From: an uncultured Nocardioides sp.
Lineage (GTDB): Bacteria > Actinomycetota > Actinomycetes > Propionibacteriales > Nocardioidaceae
Direction: 5' to 3'
Assembly (NCBI RefSeq): GCF_947488025.1
Contig: NZ_CANKYS010000008.1
Span: forward strand, 124,001 to 188,000
Length of the DNA stretch: 64,000 nt
Below the pieces are notes generated by a model. That model did no database searches. It was not told the origin of the DNA and worked only from the letters and a program-made list of their open reading frames with translations. Shown here piece after piece: positions 45,672 to 54,477 of the stretch (positions are counted from its first letter, which is position 1; each line of letters opens with the position of its first letter). Both the position numbers and the translations under genes were made by a program.

Positions 45672-46046
45672 ATGCCGCGCTTCATGGGATTCGTCAGGAT
45701 GGAAGAGAACATCGACATGCCGCCGCAGTCGCTGTTCGACGCGATGGACGTCTTCATCGGGGAGCGCGCCGCCAACGGCTCGTTCCTCGACGGGGGCGGG
45801 CTGTTCGGCACCGAGGACGCCGTCAACTTCGTCGTCCGCCGGGGCGAGGTGACCCGCGTCGACGGCCCCTACGCCGAGGGCAAGGAGGTCGTGGGCGGCT
45901 GGTCGCTGATGGAGTACGCCAGCCTCGAGGAGGCCGTGGCCGACCAGCGGCTCTTCGCCGAGCTGCACGCCAAGCACTGGCCCGAGGCCACCGTCGTCTC
46001 GACCCTGCGGCAGGTGTCCGAGGGTCCTGAGGCGCCCGGCGACTGA
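45672..46046 (+). CDS. DGPF/YCII family protein of the second module
   Basis: A 124-residue protein with VDGPYAEGKEVVGGWSLMEYASLEEAVA and the start MPRFMGFVRMEENIDMPPQSLFDAMDVF. It is the DGPF-type target gene of its module, and only one copy is present here against three in the other. The sigma factor follows 14 bases past its stop. ATG 45672 follows GGAGGAAC. Confidence 0.9.
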   Translation: MPRFMGFVRMEENIDMPPQSLFDAMDVFIGERAANGSFLDGGGLFGTEDAVNFVVRRGEVTRVDGPYAEGKEVVGGWSLMEYASLEEAVADQRLFAELHAKHWPEATVVSTLRQVSEGPEAPGD

Positions 46047-46060
46047 CCTACGCTGGCCGG

Positions 46061-47371
46061 GTGCCGGCAGGGACGACGTACGACGACCTCTCCGGCCCCC
46101 CGGGGCCCACGGGGGCCGTGATCGCCACGTGGCGGGCCGAGTCGGCCCGCCTCGTCGGCGCGCTCACCCGGATGACGCGCGACGTCGACCTCGCCGAGGA
46201 CCTCGCCCAGGACGCGCTCGTGGCAGCCCTGGAGCAGTGGCCGGTGTCCGGGATCCCCGACAACCCGTCGGCGTGGCTGATGACGACGGCGAAGCGTCGC
46301 GGCGTCGACCACTTCCGGCGCGCGGAGACGCTGCGCCGCAAGGTCGCCGAGCTCGAGCACGACCTCGAGCGGGACGGCGGCGAGGAGGCACCGGTGCCCG
46401 ACCTCGACGACCAGGTCGACCACATCGAGGACGACGTCCTGCGGCTGATGTTCCTGTCGTGCCACCCCTCGCTGAGCCCCGAGTCGCGAGCGGCACTCAC
46501 CCTGCGACTGGTCGGCGGGCTCACCACCGCCGAGATCGCGCGTGCCTTCCTCACCTCCGAGGCCACGATGGGCCAGCGCATCTCGCGGGCCAAGAAGACG
46601 CTGACGGCCGCGCGGGTCGAGCTCGAGCTGCCGACGGGCGAGGAGCGGGTCGCGCGGCTCGACGACGTGATGGCCGTGGTCTACCTGACCTTCAACGAGG
46701 GCTACACCGTGACCATGGGCGACGGCTGGATGCGCCCCGACCTCGTGGCCGAGGCGACCCGGCTCGCCCGCATGCTGGCCGACCTCGCGCCCGAGGAGCC
46801 CGAGGTGCTGGGCCTGCAGGCGCTGCTCGAGCTGCAGGGCTCCCGCACGGCGGCCCGCCTCTCCCCCGACGGCACCCCCGTGCTCCTGGAGGAGCAGGAC
46901 CGGTCGTTGTGGGACCAGCTGGCGATCCGGCGCGGCCTCGCAGCACTGCGTGCCGCCTCCCACGTCGCCGCGGGCGGCCGGCCCGTCGGCCGCTACTTCC
47001 TCCAGGCCTCGATCGCCGCCCAGCACGCGCGGGCCGCCCGGGCCGAGGACACCGACTGGGCCGGCGTCGCCGCGTTGTACGACATCCTCGGGCAGGCGGC
47101 GCCCGGACCGGTCGTCGAGGTGAACCGGGCCGTGGCCCACGGGCGAGCCCACGGTGCCGCCGCCGGGCTCGCTGTGCTGGACGCCGTCGCTCCCGCTGCG
47201 CTCGGCGGCTCGCCGCTGCTGCCCAGCGTGCGCGGCGACCTGCTCGAGCGGGCCGGGCGCCACGCCGAGGCGGCGTCGGCCTTCGACGAGGCGGCCGCCC
47301 TCACCCGCAACGAGGGCGAGCGCCGGGTGCTGCTGCGCCGGGCCGAGGAGTGCCGCGGCGTCGACGGCTGA
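46061..47371 (+). CDS. ECF sigma factor with C-terminal extension (ECF42 type), second copy
   Basis: A 436-residue sigma factor. Region 2 has RLVGALTRMTRDVDLAEDLAQDALVAALEQWP and NPSAWLMTTAKRRGVDHFRRAET. Sigma-4 has LTLRLVGGLTTAEIARAFLTSEATMGQRISRAKKTL. The C-terminal tail runs from VVYLTFNEGYTVTMGDGWMRPDLVAEATRLARML to the end (TPR-like). It shares the layout of the sigma factor at 15747 but is clearly divergent. The start GTG 46061 is 14 bases after the DGPY gene. No anti-sigma gene is present. Confidence 0.9.
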   Translation: MPAGTTYDDLSGPPGPTGAVIATWRAESARLVGALTRMTRDVDLAEDLAQDALVAALEQWPVSGIPDNPSAWLMTTAKRRGVDHFRRAETLRRKVAELEHDLERDGGEEAPVPDLDDQVDHIEDDVLRLMFLSCHPSLSPESRAALTLRLVGGLTTAEIARAFLTSEATMGQRISRAKKTLTAARVELELPTGEERVARLDDVMAVVYLTFNEGYTVTMGDGWMRPDLVAEATRLARMLADLAPEEPEVLGLQALLELQGSRTAARLSPDGTPVLLEEQDRSLWDQLAIRRGLAALRAASHVAAGGRPVGRYFLQASIAAQHARAARAEDTDWAGVAALYDILGQAAPGPVVEVNRAVAHGRAHGAAAGLAVLDAVAPAALGGSPLLPSVRGDLLERAGRHAEAASAFDEAAALTRNEGERRVLLRRAEECRGVDG

Positions 47372-47380
47372 GACGCCCGC

Positions 47381-48226
47381 TCAGAGGGCGCCCGCGGCGC
47401 GGACCAGACCGGCGACCCCGGCGGACGTGCTGTGCGGCGGCCAGGCGATGAGGGTGGTGACCCGGGGCGCGTCGGTGAGCGGCACGACGGCGAGCCCGTC
47501 GCGGAGGTTGGCGCGAGCGGACTCGGGCAGCACGACCGAGGCCCGGCCGAGTCGCACCAGCTGCAGCACCTGCGTGAGGTCGCGCAGCTCGGGTCCGGGG
47601 CCGTCGGGATAGGAGCCGTCGAGACTGGGCCAGCGCGGCAGCGGGAGGTCGGGGATCGCGCCCGCCTCGGCGACCGTCATCGAGCGGCTCGTGCTGGCCG
47701 GGTGTCCGCTGGGCAGGATCAGCACCTGCTCCTCGGTGGCCAGCTCGTCGACGTCGAAGCCGCTCACGTCGTCGAAGGGGCGGTGCAGGATCGCCACGTC
47801 CGCACGGCCGTCGCGCAGCATGAGGGCCTGGTGCCCGGGCGGGCTGAGCACCACGTCGACGGCGACCGCACCGGGCTCAGCCGCGTAGGCGTCGAGCAGC
47901 TTGGCCATCAGCTCGCTGGACGCCCCCGCCTTGGCGGTCAGCACCACAGGCGCCCGTCCGGGCGCCTCCGCGGCTCGGCGGGTACGCCGCTCGGCCGCCT
48001 CGACCGCCGCCAGCGCTGCGCGGCCCTCGTCGAGGAGGGTCCGACCGACACCGGTCAGCGCCATGCCCCGCGGCGTACGCACGAACAGGTCAGCACCCAA
48101 CCGGCGCTCCAGCTGGGCGATCGCCCGTGACAGGGGCGGCTGCGCCATGCCCAGCCGTTCGGCCGCCCGGCCGACGTGCGCCTCCTCGGCGACGGCGACG
48201 AAGTAGCGCAGCTCGCGGGTCTCCAC
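47381..48226 (-). CDS. LysR family transcriptional regulator
   Basis: A 281-residue regulator. The N-terminal helix-turn-helix is LRYFVAVAEEAHVGRAAERLGMAQPPLSRAIAQLERRLGADLFVRTPRGMALT. A periplasmic-binding-type domain follows from VVLTAKAGASSELMAKLLDAYA. I chose GTG 48226 (VETRELRYF). Its gene is divergent from an SDR gene, with a LysR-type operator in the 104-base gap, so it probably controls that gene and itself. Confidence 0.93.
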   Translation of the reverse strand: METRELRYFVAVAEEAHVGRAAERLGMAQPPLSRAIAQLERRLGADLFVRTPRGMALTGVGRTLLDEGRAALAAVEAAERRTRRAAEAPGRAPVVLTAKAGASSELMAKLLDAYAAEPGAVAVDVVLSPPGHQALMLRDGRADVAILHRPFDDVSGFDVDELATEEQVLILPSGHPASTSRSMTVAEAGAIPDLPLPRWPSLDGSYPDGPGPELRDLTQVLQLVRLGRASVVLPESARANLRDGLAVVPLTDAPRVTTLIAWPPHSTSAGVAGLVRAAGAL

Positions 48227-48257
48227 GTCCTCGAGCCTACGGCCGCTGACCAGCGGG

Positions 48258-48274
48258 GATACCCCCGAGGTATC
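48258..48274. promoter_or_regulatory. LysR-type operator
   Basis: GATACC-N5-GGTATC, a perfect dyad that contains the T-N11-A motif (T at 48260, A at 48272). It lies between the divergent LysR and SDR genes. Confidence 0.7.
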
Positions 48275-48330
48275 GGGAGCCACCCGATCGGTCTTGGAAC
48301 GCCGCGGCTGTCCCGACGCACGATCGAGGC

Positions 48331-49056
48331 ATGACAGACACGAAGAAGACAGCACTGGTCACCGGCGCCAACAAGGGCATCGGCTACGAGATCGTCGCGG
48401 GCCTGGCCCGGCTCGGCTTCCGCGTCGGCGTCGGCGCCCGCGACGCGTCACGGCGGGAGGACGCCGTCGCCAAGCTCCTGGCCGACGGCCACGACGTCTT
48501 CGGCGTCGCCCTCGACGTGACGTCCGAGGCCAGCGTCTCCGCCGCGGCCGTGCAGCTGCGCGACGAGGGTGGCCTCGACGTCCTGGTCAACAACGCCGGC
48601 ATCACCGGCGGCATGCCGCAGGAGCCGTCCCGGGTCACCGCGGCACAGGTCCTCGAGGTCGTCGACGTCAACGTCCTCGGCGTCATCCGGGTCACCAACG
48701 CGATGCTGCCGATGCTCCGCGAGGCCCCCTCCCCGCGCATCGTCAACGTCTCCAGCACGGTCGGCTCGCTCGGGCTGCAGACCGCCCAGGCCGAGCCGGT
48801 CGGCCCGATCTCGGGGGCCTACTCCCCCACCAAGACCTACCTCAACGCCCTCACCGTGCAGTACGCCAAGGAGCTGGCGGGAGCCGGGATCCTCGTCAAC
48901 GCCGGCTGCCCCGGCTTCGTCGCCACCGACCTCAACGGTCACCGCGGCACGCGTACGCCGGAGCAGGGCGCCGCGGTGTTCCTCGAGCTCGCGACGCTTC
49001 CCGACGACGGGCCGAGCGGCACGTTCCGCGACGAGACCGGCGTGCAGCCCTGGTGA
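48331..49056 (+). CDS. SDR family NAD(P)-dependent oxidoreductase
   Basis: A 241-residue classical short-chain dehydrogenase. The nucleotide motif is ALVTGANKGIGYEIVAGLA, then VLVNNAGITGG, the catalytic Ser region RIVNVSSTVGSLG and YSPTKTYLNAL with the YxxxK pair. Its closest general type is the plant-like carbonyl reductase group. It is divergent from the LysR regulator and likely under its control. Confidence 0.92.
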   Translation: MTDTKKTALVTGANKGIGYEIVAGLARLGFRVGVGARDASRREDAVAKLLADGHDVFGVALDVTSEASVSAAAVQLRDEGGLDVLVNNAGITGGMPQEPSRVTAAQVLEVVDVNVLGVIRVTNAMLPMLREAPSPRIVNVSSTVGSLGLQTAQAEPVGPISGAYSPTKTYLNALTVQYAKELAGAGILVNAGCPGFVATDLNGHRGTRTPEQGAAVFLELATLPDDGPSGTFRDETGVQPW

Positions 49057-49095
49057 GGCGGGAGCACCTTGCAGCCCTGCGGTAGGAAGGGCCCC

Positions 49096-49983
49096 ATGCG
49101 CATCTTCCTCACCGGTGGCAGCGGCAAGGCCGGCCGGCACGTCGCCCCGTACCTCGCCGAGCAGGGACACCAGGTCACCAACGCCGACCTCGTGCCGCTC
49201 GACCACCCCGACGTCCACGACCTGCAGGTCGACCTCACCGACGCCGGCCAGGTCTACTCGGCGCTCGCCGGGCTGGCGACGTTCGACGAGCTCGACCTGC
49301 CGCAGCAGCCGTCGTACGACGCGGTCGTGCACTTCGCCGCAGTGCCGGCCATCCTGCGCACGGCCGACTCGGCGACGTACGCCACCAACGTGCTGAGCAC
49401 CTACCACGTCCTGGAGGCCGCGACCCGGCTCGGCATCCGCAAGGTGATCTTCGCGTCCTCGGAGACGACGTACGGCGTCTGCTTCGCGCAGGGCGAGCGG
49501 AAGCCCCTCTACGTGCCGGTCGACGAGGAGCACCCGACGGTCCCCGAGGACTCCTACGCGATGTCCAAGGTCGCCAACGAGGTGACGGCGCGCTCGTTCC
49601 AGGCGCGGAGCGGTGCCGACGTCTACGGCCTGCGGATCAACAACGTCATCGAGCCGCACGAGTACGCCGAGCTGTTCCCGGACTTCGTCGACGACCCGGC
49701 GCTGCGGCGACGCAACATCTTCGCCTACATCGACGTGCGCGACCTCGGCCAGATGGTGCAGCGCTGCCTGGTGACCGACGGCCTCGGATACGAGGTCTTC
49801 AACGTCGCCAACGCCGACATGTCCGTCGCGGCGACGACCGACGAGGTCATCGCCCGGTTCTACGACGGCGTCGAGGTGCGGCGGGAGATGGGCCGCGACG
49901 AGACCTTCTACGCCATCGACAAGGCCCGTGAGCTGGTCGGGTTCGACCCCCAGCACTCGTGGCGCGACGTGCTCGGCGCCTAG
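49096..49983 (+). CDS. NAD-dependent epimerase/dehydratase family protein
   Basis: A 295-residue extended SDR. It opens MRIFLTGGSGKAGRHVAPYLAEQGHQV, with VVHFAAVPAILRTADSATYATNVLSTYHVLEAA, the Ser-Tyr-Lys set (FASSETTYG and DSYAMSKVANE) and VYGLRINNVIEPHEY. It is closest to the UDP-glucose 4-epimerase family in motif layout but shorter. The substrate is unknown. It is 39 bases from the SDR gene and may be cotranscribed with it. AGGAAGG lies before the ATG. Confidence 0.9.
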   Translation: MRIFLTGGSGKAGRHVAPYLAEQGHQVTNADLVPLDHPDVHDLQVDLTDAGQVYSALAGLATFDELDLPQQPSYDAVVHFAAVPAILRTADSATYATNVLSTYHVLEAATRLGIRKVIFASSETTYGVCFAQGERKPLYVPVDEEHPTVPEDSYAMSKVANEVTARSFQARSGADVYGLRINNVIEPHEYAELFPDFVDDPALRRRNIFAYIDVRDLGQMVQRCLVTDGLGYEVFNVANADMSVAATTDEVIARFYDGVEVRREMGRDETFYAIDKARELVGFDPQHSWRDVLGA

Positions 49984-49992
49984 CCCTACGTC

Positions 49993-50010
49993 GCCGGGCG
50001 TACGCCCGGC
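49993..50010 (+). terminator. Terminator hairpin after the epimerase gene
   Basis: A perfect 18-base palindrome with arms GCCGGGCGT and ACGCCCGGC, nine bases past the stop at 49983. Confidence 0.65.
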
Positions 50011-50052
50011 CCGGCGCGGTCCTGCCCGGGGCGGCATCGGCCGGCTCGCGGT

Positions 50053-50105
50053 TGGGGAACCATCGGCACCTCGAACCGGCCGGACGAGGTGCCGACGGTT
50101 CCCCA
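50053..50105. terminator. Long hairpin in the convergent gap
   Basis: A 21-base stem (50053-50073 and 50085-50105, one A/C mismatch on DNA) with an 11-base loop. It lies between the ends of the epimerase gene (+) and the HesB-like gene (-), so it can serve as a bidirectional terminator. A further 8-base inverted repeat (CGGAGTCC / GGACTCCG) follows at 50131-50164. Confidence 0.7.
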
Positions 50106-50187
50106 CGTCCGCCGACGGTCCGGACATGAGCGGAGTCCCGAACCCCCATGGGCCCAGGACTCCGCCGGTCCGTTCAGTCGCGCTCGA

Positions 50188-50463
50188 TCAGGCCTGCTGG
50201 CCCAGCGCGAACTGGATGTTGCCGTCGTCGTCGACGCCGCCGTCGAGCACCTTGTCGGAGAGGAACTCCGAGGCCGGCCCGTCGACGTAGATCGTCGCGC
50301 CGTCCTGCTCGATGACCTGGTCATCGCTCTCGGCGTGGTCGGCGGGACTCACCGACAGGGACTCGCCGTCCGACTCGGTGGCGATCCGGAGCGCCGAGAT
50401 CTCCGGCACCTCCTCGGCCAGCTTCTTGACGATGTCGGTCACGTTCTCGGTGAGAGCAAGCAC
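50188..50463 (-). CDS. A-type Fe-S carrier-like (HesB-like) small protein without cysteines
   Basis: A 91-residue protein resembling the HesB/IscA fold: ALRIATESDGESLSVSPADHAESDDQVIEQDGATIYVDGPASEFL then VLDGGVDDDGNIQFALGQQA. IscA-type proteins bind Fe-S with three conserved cysteines, and this one has none. It is therefore a cysteine-free member and cannot act as an A-type carrier in the usual way. The function is unknown. Confidence 0.65.
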   Translation of the reverse strand: MLALTENVTDIVKKLAEEVPEISALRIATESDGESLSVSPADHAESDDQVIEQDGATIYVDGPASEFLSDKVLDGGVDDDGNIQFALGQQA

Positions 50464-50590
50464 GGGCTCTCCTTCCGTAGGGAGAATGTGTCCCCTTCAC
50501 CATTGCGCGGACCCGGCGCTCACGCAAACCGGGCCAGCCGTCCGCGGGGCCACAACCGCCGCACGTGTCCGTCATGTCGCCCCCATCCCG

Positions 50591-53500
50591 TCAGGCGAGC
50601 GACGTCCTGACCAGGTGGTCGAGGCCCAGCCGGGCCAGGTCGGCGAGCACGGCATCGAGCCCGAGCACCAGGTCGGCCGCTCCCCGATCGGGGGCGGTGC
50701 CGCACAGCAGCCCGACCGGAACCATCTCCCACGAGCAGACCACCGCTCCCGGGTGGACATCCGGATCGGGCGGATCGATGGCGGACAGACCGGGCCGACC
50801 CGCAGGGCGGACGCGGCTCGCGAGCAGTCGCACCGAGGCACCGGTGCCGTTGCCGGGGCCCACGCCGAGGACGAGCACCTCCTCCGACGTGGGTACGGCG
50901 TCGGGGCGCGCGAGGTCGACCCAGCCCCGCAGCGTCCCGGTCGAGGACTCGACGGCGTCCCCGCCCACGGGCTGCACGCCCGGACTGCCGTCGACCCGGA
51001 CCAGCGACCAGCCGGCTCCGGCACCGCGACTGCTGTCGGCGGCCACCACGTCGTGGACGTCGTACCAGGTGCCCGGGGTGACCAGCTCGCCGCGCCGGCT
51101 CGTCTTGGCATCGAACCGGCAGTGCCCGGCGGCCTCGGCGAGGCGTGCGCCCACCACGTCCGCGGTGAGGACGAGGTCGGCCGCAACGAGGACGCCGGCG
51201 CCCGCGACGGCGCCGTCGCAGTGGATGGTGCAGGTCTGCGCCTCGACCTGGCCGAGCGCGTGGAGCCACGGTTGGACCGGCCGCCCTGCCGCCTCGACCC
51301 GCTGCACGACGTCGTCGAGCATCCCGGACACCGGGGTGTCGAGGCCCACGGCCTCGGCCGTCCGCAGGAGCTGGAGGTCGCCCGGGGCCACCTCGAGGCA
51401 GTGGGCCACCAGCTCCAGCAGCAACCCCCGCTCCTCGAGGACGTCCACCAGCTGCCGGACGCTCTCCTCGAAGTCCGTCGTGCTGCCCGGCACCAGCGCG
51501 TCGAGGCTCTGGTGCAGGCGGATCCGGAGGAACCACCGCAACGACTCGGGAGAGAAGACGGACACCAACGCCTGCGCGAGCATCCGGTGCACCTCGGGCG
51601 GGAGCGGCACGCGCGAGACGACGTCGTCCGTCACCCCCTCGTCGCGGCGCTCGGTCCTGCGGCTGAGGCTCGGGTCGGTCGTCATCACCCGAGCCAGGGC
51701 GGTCATGAGCCCGGTCAGGTCCACCCCGGGCATGCAGAGCACCTCCCGCAGGGTGGCCCGGACCGAGGCCTCGTCCGCCACGAGGAGGAACTCGCTCCAG
51801 GCGGCGGTGAGCGACCGCGCCTGCGGCAGCCGCAACCTGCGGGTGAGCATGCCCGGCTGCTCCTCCTCGCGCGCCGAGGCTGCCAGGTCGATGGTGGCCA
51901 GCTCCGCGGCGACGACCCGCACCGGTCCCTCGACGTGGCGCGGGATGCCGGCGAGCGTGACCACGCGTGCCATCCGCTCCACGTCCCGGGCGTCGTCGGC
52001 GGCCAGGACGCTGCCCACGGCACGGACCAAGGACGGGTCGTCGTGCAGCACGGCGTCCGGGAGGTCGTCCATGGTGGTCCTGGCCGCGCGAGCGAGGTCG
52101 ACGGCCGGGGCACCCGCTCCCCTGGCGAGGACGGCGCCGAGCGCCGTGCAACCCAGCCGCACCAGCCGGTCGGACGCGAGCTCGTCCACCTGCTCGAGCC
52201 GGCGCAGCACGCCTCCCGCCGCGTCCCACAGCCCCGCAGAGATGACGAGCTCGGCCTGCATCCGCGCGAGCCGGTAGGTCTGGTCGTTGACCCCTGCGAG
52301 CAGCGCGTCGTCAGCCGTCGTCGCGAGGAGGGACACCGCCTGCTCGACGTGTCCCACCGCGAAGAGGGCCTCGGCGGTCAGGGCCGTCAGGGGACTCCGC
52401 GGCGAGCGCTCCTGGCGGGTCCCGAGCGCGGCGAGCGCGTCGCGTGGCCGATCGTCGTCGAGCATCGCACGCACCTTGCGCGCGGTGATCTCCTCGTAGT
52501 CCTCCAGACGCGCGGCGTCCGTCGCCAGAGCGTCCAGGGCGACCCCGAGCCGTGAGGCGAGGAAGGCCCGTCGGCTGCCGTCGAGCTCGTCCATGGCGGA
52601 CTCGAGGTGGGGTTGCACACCGTCCATCCACCGGTTGTCGACCACTCCGAGGTCGTCGCCGGACTTGAGGCGGTGGTAGATCTCCTCGGCCCGCTCACGG
52701 GCCACCGGAGGTCGGCCGGCGTAGTAGGCGACAGCGGCCCGGTGCAGGGTCTGCGAGAGCGCCGGCTGGTCGGCCTCGAGCAGCGGCAGCATCACCCGCC
52801 GCAGCTCCACCCGGTGGACCAGCGCGCCGTCGGACTCGGGCGTGACCAGCGAGGTCTCGCGCTCGAGCTCGTCGAACACGTCCTGCGCCTGCTCGGCGGT
52901 GGCGACGCCGAGCTCGCACGGCCTGGCGAGCACGTTGAGCACGATGTCCGGCGTGATCCGCCGCAGCACCAGACCGGCGCCGGCCAGCCGGCGGACCCGC
53001 TCGTCCTGCACGTGCCCCAGCACCCGGTCGTAGAGCCGGCGCTGGATCACCGCACCGTCGAGCTGCAGGAGCCAGTCGGTGGCCCGCGAGAACCAGCTGG
53101 ACAGCGGCCGGTGGGCGTCCGGGGCCGACGCCGCCAGCTTGAGCGACACGGGGTCGCCGCCGTAGCGGTGCGCGATCCGCTCGGCGACCTTGCGGTCCTC
53201 CACGCCCAGCTTCACGAGGAGCTCGCACGCGGACCCGGGGTCGAGCGCCGTGACCTCCAGCTGCTGGGCGTACGTGCGGGTGATCCCCGCCCGTCCGGCG
53301 ACGACCACCCGGGCCTCGGCGGGCAGCTTCTCCACCAGCAGGTCGATCAGCCGCAGCACCGTGGCAACCTCCTCGCTGCTGCGGTACTGCACGACCTCGA
53401 AGGTGTCGAGCACGAGGACGAAGCCGCGTCGGGCCAGGTCGAGCTGCTGGAGCATCGTGACCAGCTCGTCGACCGCGCGCGGCAGTGAGAAGTGCCGCTT

Positions 53501-54475
53501 GCCGCGCGGCACCTCCAGCACCCGGGCCCAGTCCTCCCGGATCCGGTTGCAGCTCGCCTTCGCGTCGGGGAACTCGACGCCGATCTGCGCGAGCATCTCG
53601 ATGAGGAGGATGAGGCACTGGTTGGTGGCCTCCACGGACGGCCGGTCGAAGTCCAGGTAGGCGAACGGGACCCGCGACGCGGCGGGGGTGTCCCGGCCGC
53701 CGAGGTCGAGCAGGAACCTCGCGACCAGCGTCGACTTGCCGATCCCACCGGGCCCGTAGAGCACCAGCAGGCGGGTGTCCGCCTGCTGGTGCGCTGTCGT
53801 ACGGCTGCGCCCGCGCCTCGTCCCGGCAGGCGCCGTCTGCTCACGACCCAGGAAGTCGGCGATGACCGCGAGCTCGGCCTTCCGACCCACGAACTCGGGT
53901 CCGGCGAGGAGCTCGAGCGGCTCGAGCAGGGTCAGCAGGTCGATGCGGTCACGCAGCCGGACCAGGTCCGGCAGGTCCTCGAAACCGGCGTCGCGCAGCC
54001 AGTCGCACACGAGCGCCAGCGAGTGGAGGTCCGGCAGCGACTGGTCCGTGATCTCGACCACCCCGCCGGTCACCAGGACCCGGATCAGCTGGTGGAGCCG
54101 GTCCCCCGGTGATGCCGTGTTCGCGGCAAGCGCCCGACGCAGGCGGCCCGACTCCCGCAGGTGGCGGAGCACCGCGACGCGGCGGTTGGAGGAGATGCTC
54201 AGCGCGTCCTCGCCCTGGTCGTCGACGACGTGGATCGCCGATCGGAGCAGGGCGTCCAGGCCCGCCCCGTCCGCCGACCTCGTCGTCGGGCGGAGGGTGT
54301 CAGGGTCGAACCAGCCGAGGACGGCCGCTGCCTCCTCGTGGCCACCGACCCGAGCCGGTGGTGCAGCGGCCGGAGGCGCAGTGACCGGCGACGGCTCGAC
54401 CTCGGCCGTGGCGGCCTCCCTCAGCGCCATCGCCTGGGCGACGAGCTCCTCGATGCTGATCTCGGTGTCGCCCAT
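50591..54475 (-). CDS. STAND/NB-ARC ATPase with EAD1-like and inactive trypsin-like domains
   Basis: A 1294-residue protein. Residues 1-190 are a helical N-terminus. FVGRKAELAVIADFLG (195-210) and Walker A GPGGIGKST (241-249) begin an NB-ARC-type NTPase, with Walker B FVLVLDTFEVVQ. A long helical (TPR-like) array follows. Residues about 961-1042 look like an EAD1 domain (FSPESLRWFLRIRLHQ, VRQLVDVLEERGLLLELVAHCLEVAPGD). The last roughly 213 residues resemble a trypsin fold but lack the His (VLTADVV), the Asp and the Ser, so it is a pseudoprotease. I read it as the NTP-driven sensor/hub of a conflict system. It starts two bases after the upstream stop. Confidence 0.85.
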   Translation of the reverse strand: MGDTEISIEELVAQAMALREAATAEVEPSPVTAPPAAAPPARVGGHEEAAAVLGWFDPDTLRPTTRSADGAGLDALLRSAIHVVDDQGEDALSISSNRRVAVLRHLRESGRLRRALAANTASPGDRLHQLIRVLVTGGVVEITDQSLPDLHSLALVCDWLRDAGFEDLPDLVRLRDRIDLLTLLEPLELLAGPEFVGRKAELAVIADFLGREQTAPAGTRRGRSRTTAHQQADTRLLVLYGPGGIGKSTLVARFLLDLGGRDTPAASRVPFAYLDFDRPSVEATNQCLILLIEMLAQIGVEFPDAKASCNRIREDWARVLEVPRGKRHFSLPRAVDELVTMLQQLDLARRGFVLVLDTFEVVQYRSSEEVATVLRLIDLLVEKLPAEARVVVAGRAGITRTYAQQLEVTALDPGSACELLVKLGVEDRKVAERIAHRYGGDPVSLKLAASAPDAHRPLSSWFSRATDWLLQLDGAVIQRRLYDRVLGHVQDERVRRLAGAGLVLRRITPDIVLNVLARPCELGVATAEQAQDVFDELERETSLVTPESDGALVHRVELRRVMLPLLEADQPALSQTLHRAAVAYYAGRPPVARERAEEIYHRLKSGDDLGVVDNRWMDGVQPHLESAMDELDGSRRAFLASRLGVALDALATDAARLEDYEEITARKVRAMLDDDRPRDALAALGTRQERSPRSPLTALTAEALFAVGHVEQAVSLLATTADDALLAGVNDQTYRLARMQAELVISAGLWDAAGGVLRRLEQVDELASDRLVRLGCTALGAVLARGAGAPAVDLARAARTTMDDLPDAVLHDDPSLVRAVGSVLAADDARDVERMARVVTLAGIPRHVEGPVRVVAAELATIDLAASAREEEQPGMLTRRLRLPQARSLTAAWSEFLLVADEASVRATLREVLCMPGVDLTGLMTALARVMTTDPSLSRRTERRDEGVTDDVVSRVPLPPEVHRMLAQALVSVFSPESLRWFLRIRLHQSLDALVPGSTTDFEESVRQLVDVLEERGLLLELVAHCLEVAPGDLQLLRTAEAVGLDTPVSGMLDDVVQRVEAAGRPVQPWLHALGQVEAQTCTIHCDGAVAGAGVLVAADLVLTADVVGARLAEAAGHCRFDAKTSRRGELVTPGTWYDVHDVVAADSSRGAGAGWSLVRVDGSPGVQPVGGDAVESSTGTLRGWVDLARPDAVPTSEEVLVLGVGPGNGTGASVRLLASRVRPAGRPGLSAIDPPDPDVHPGAVVCSWEMVPVGLLCGTAPDRGAADLVLGLDAVLADLARLGLDHLVRTSLA

Positions 54476-54477
54476 CG

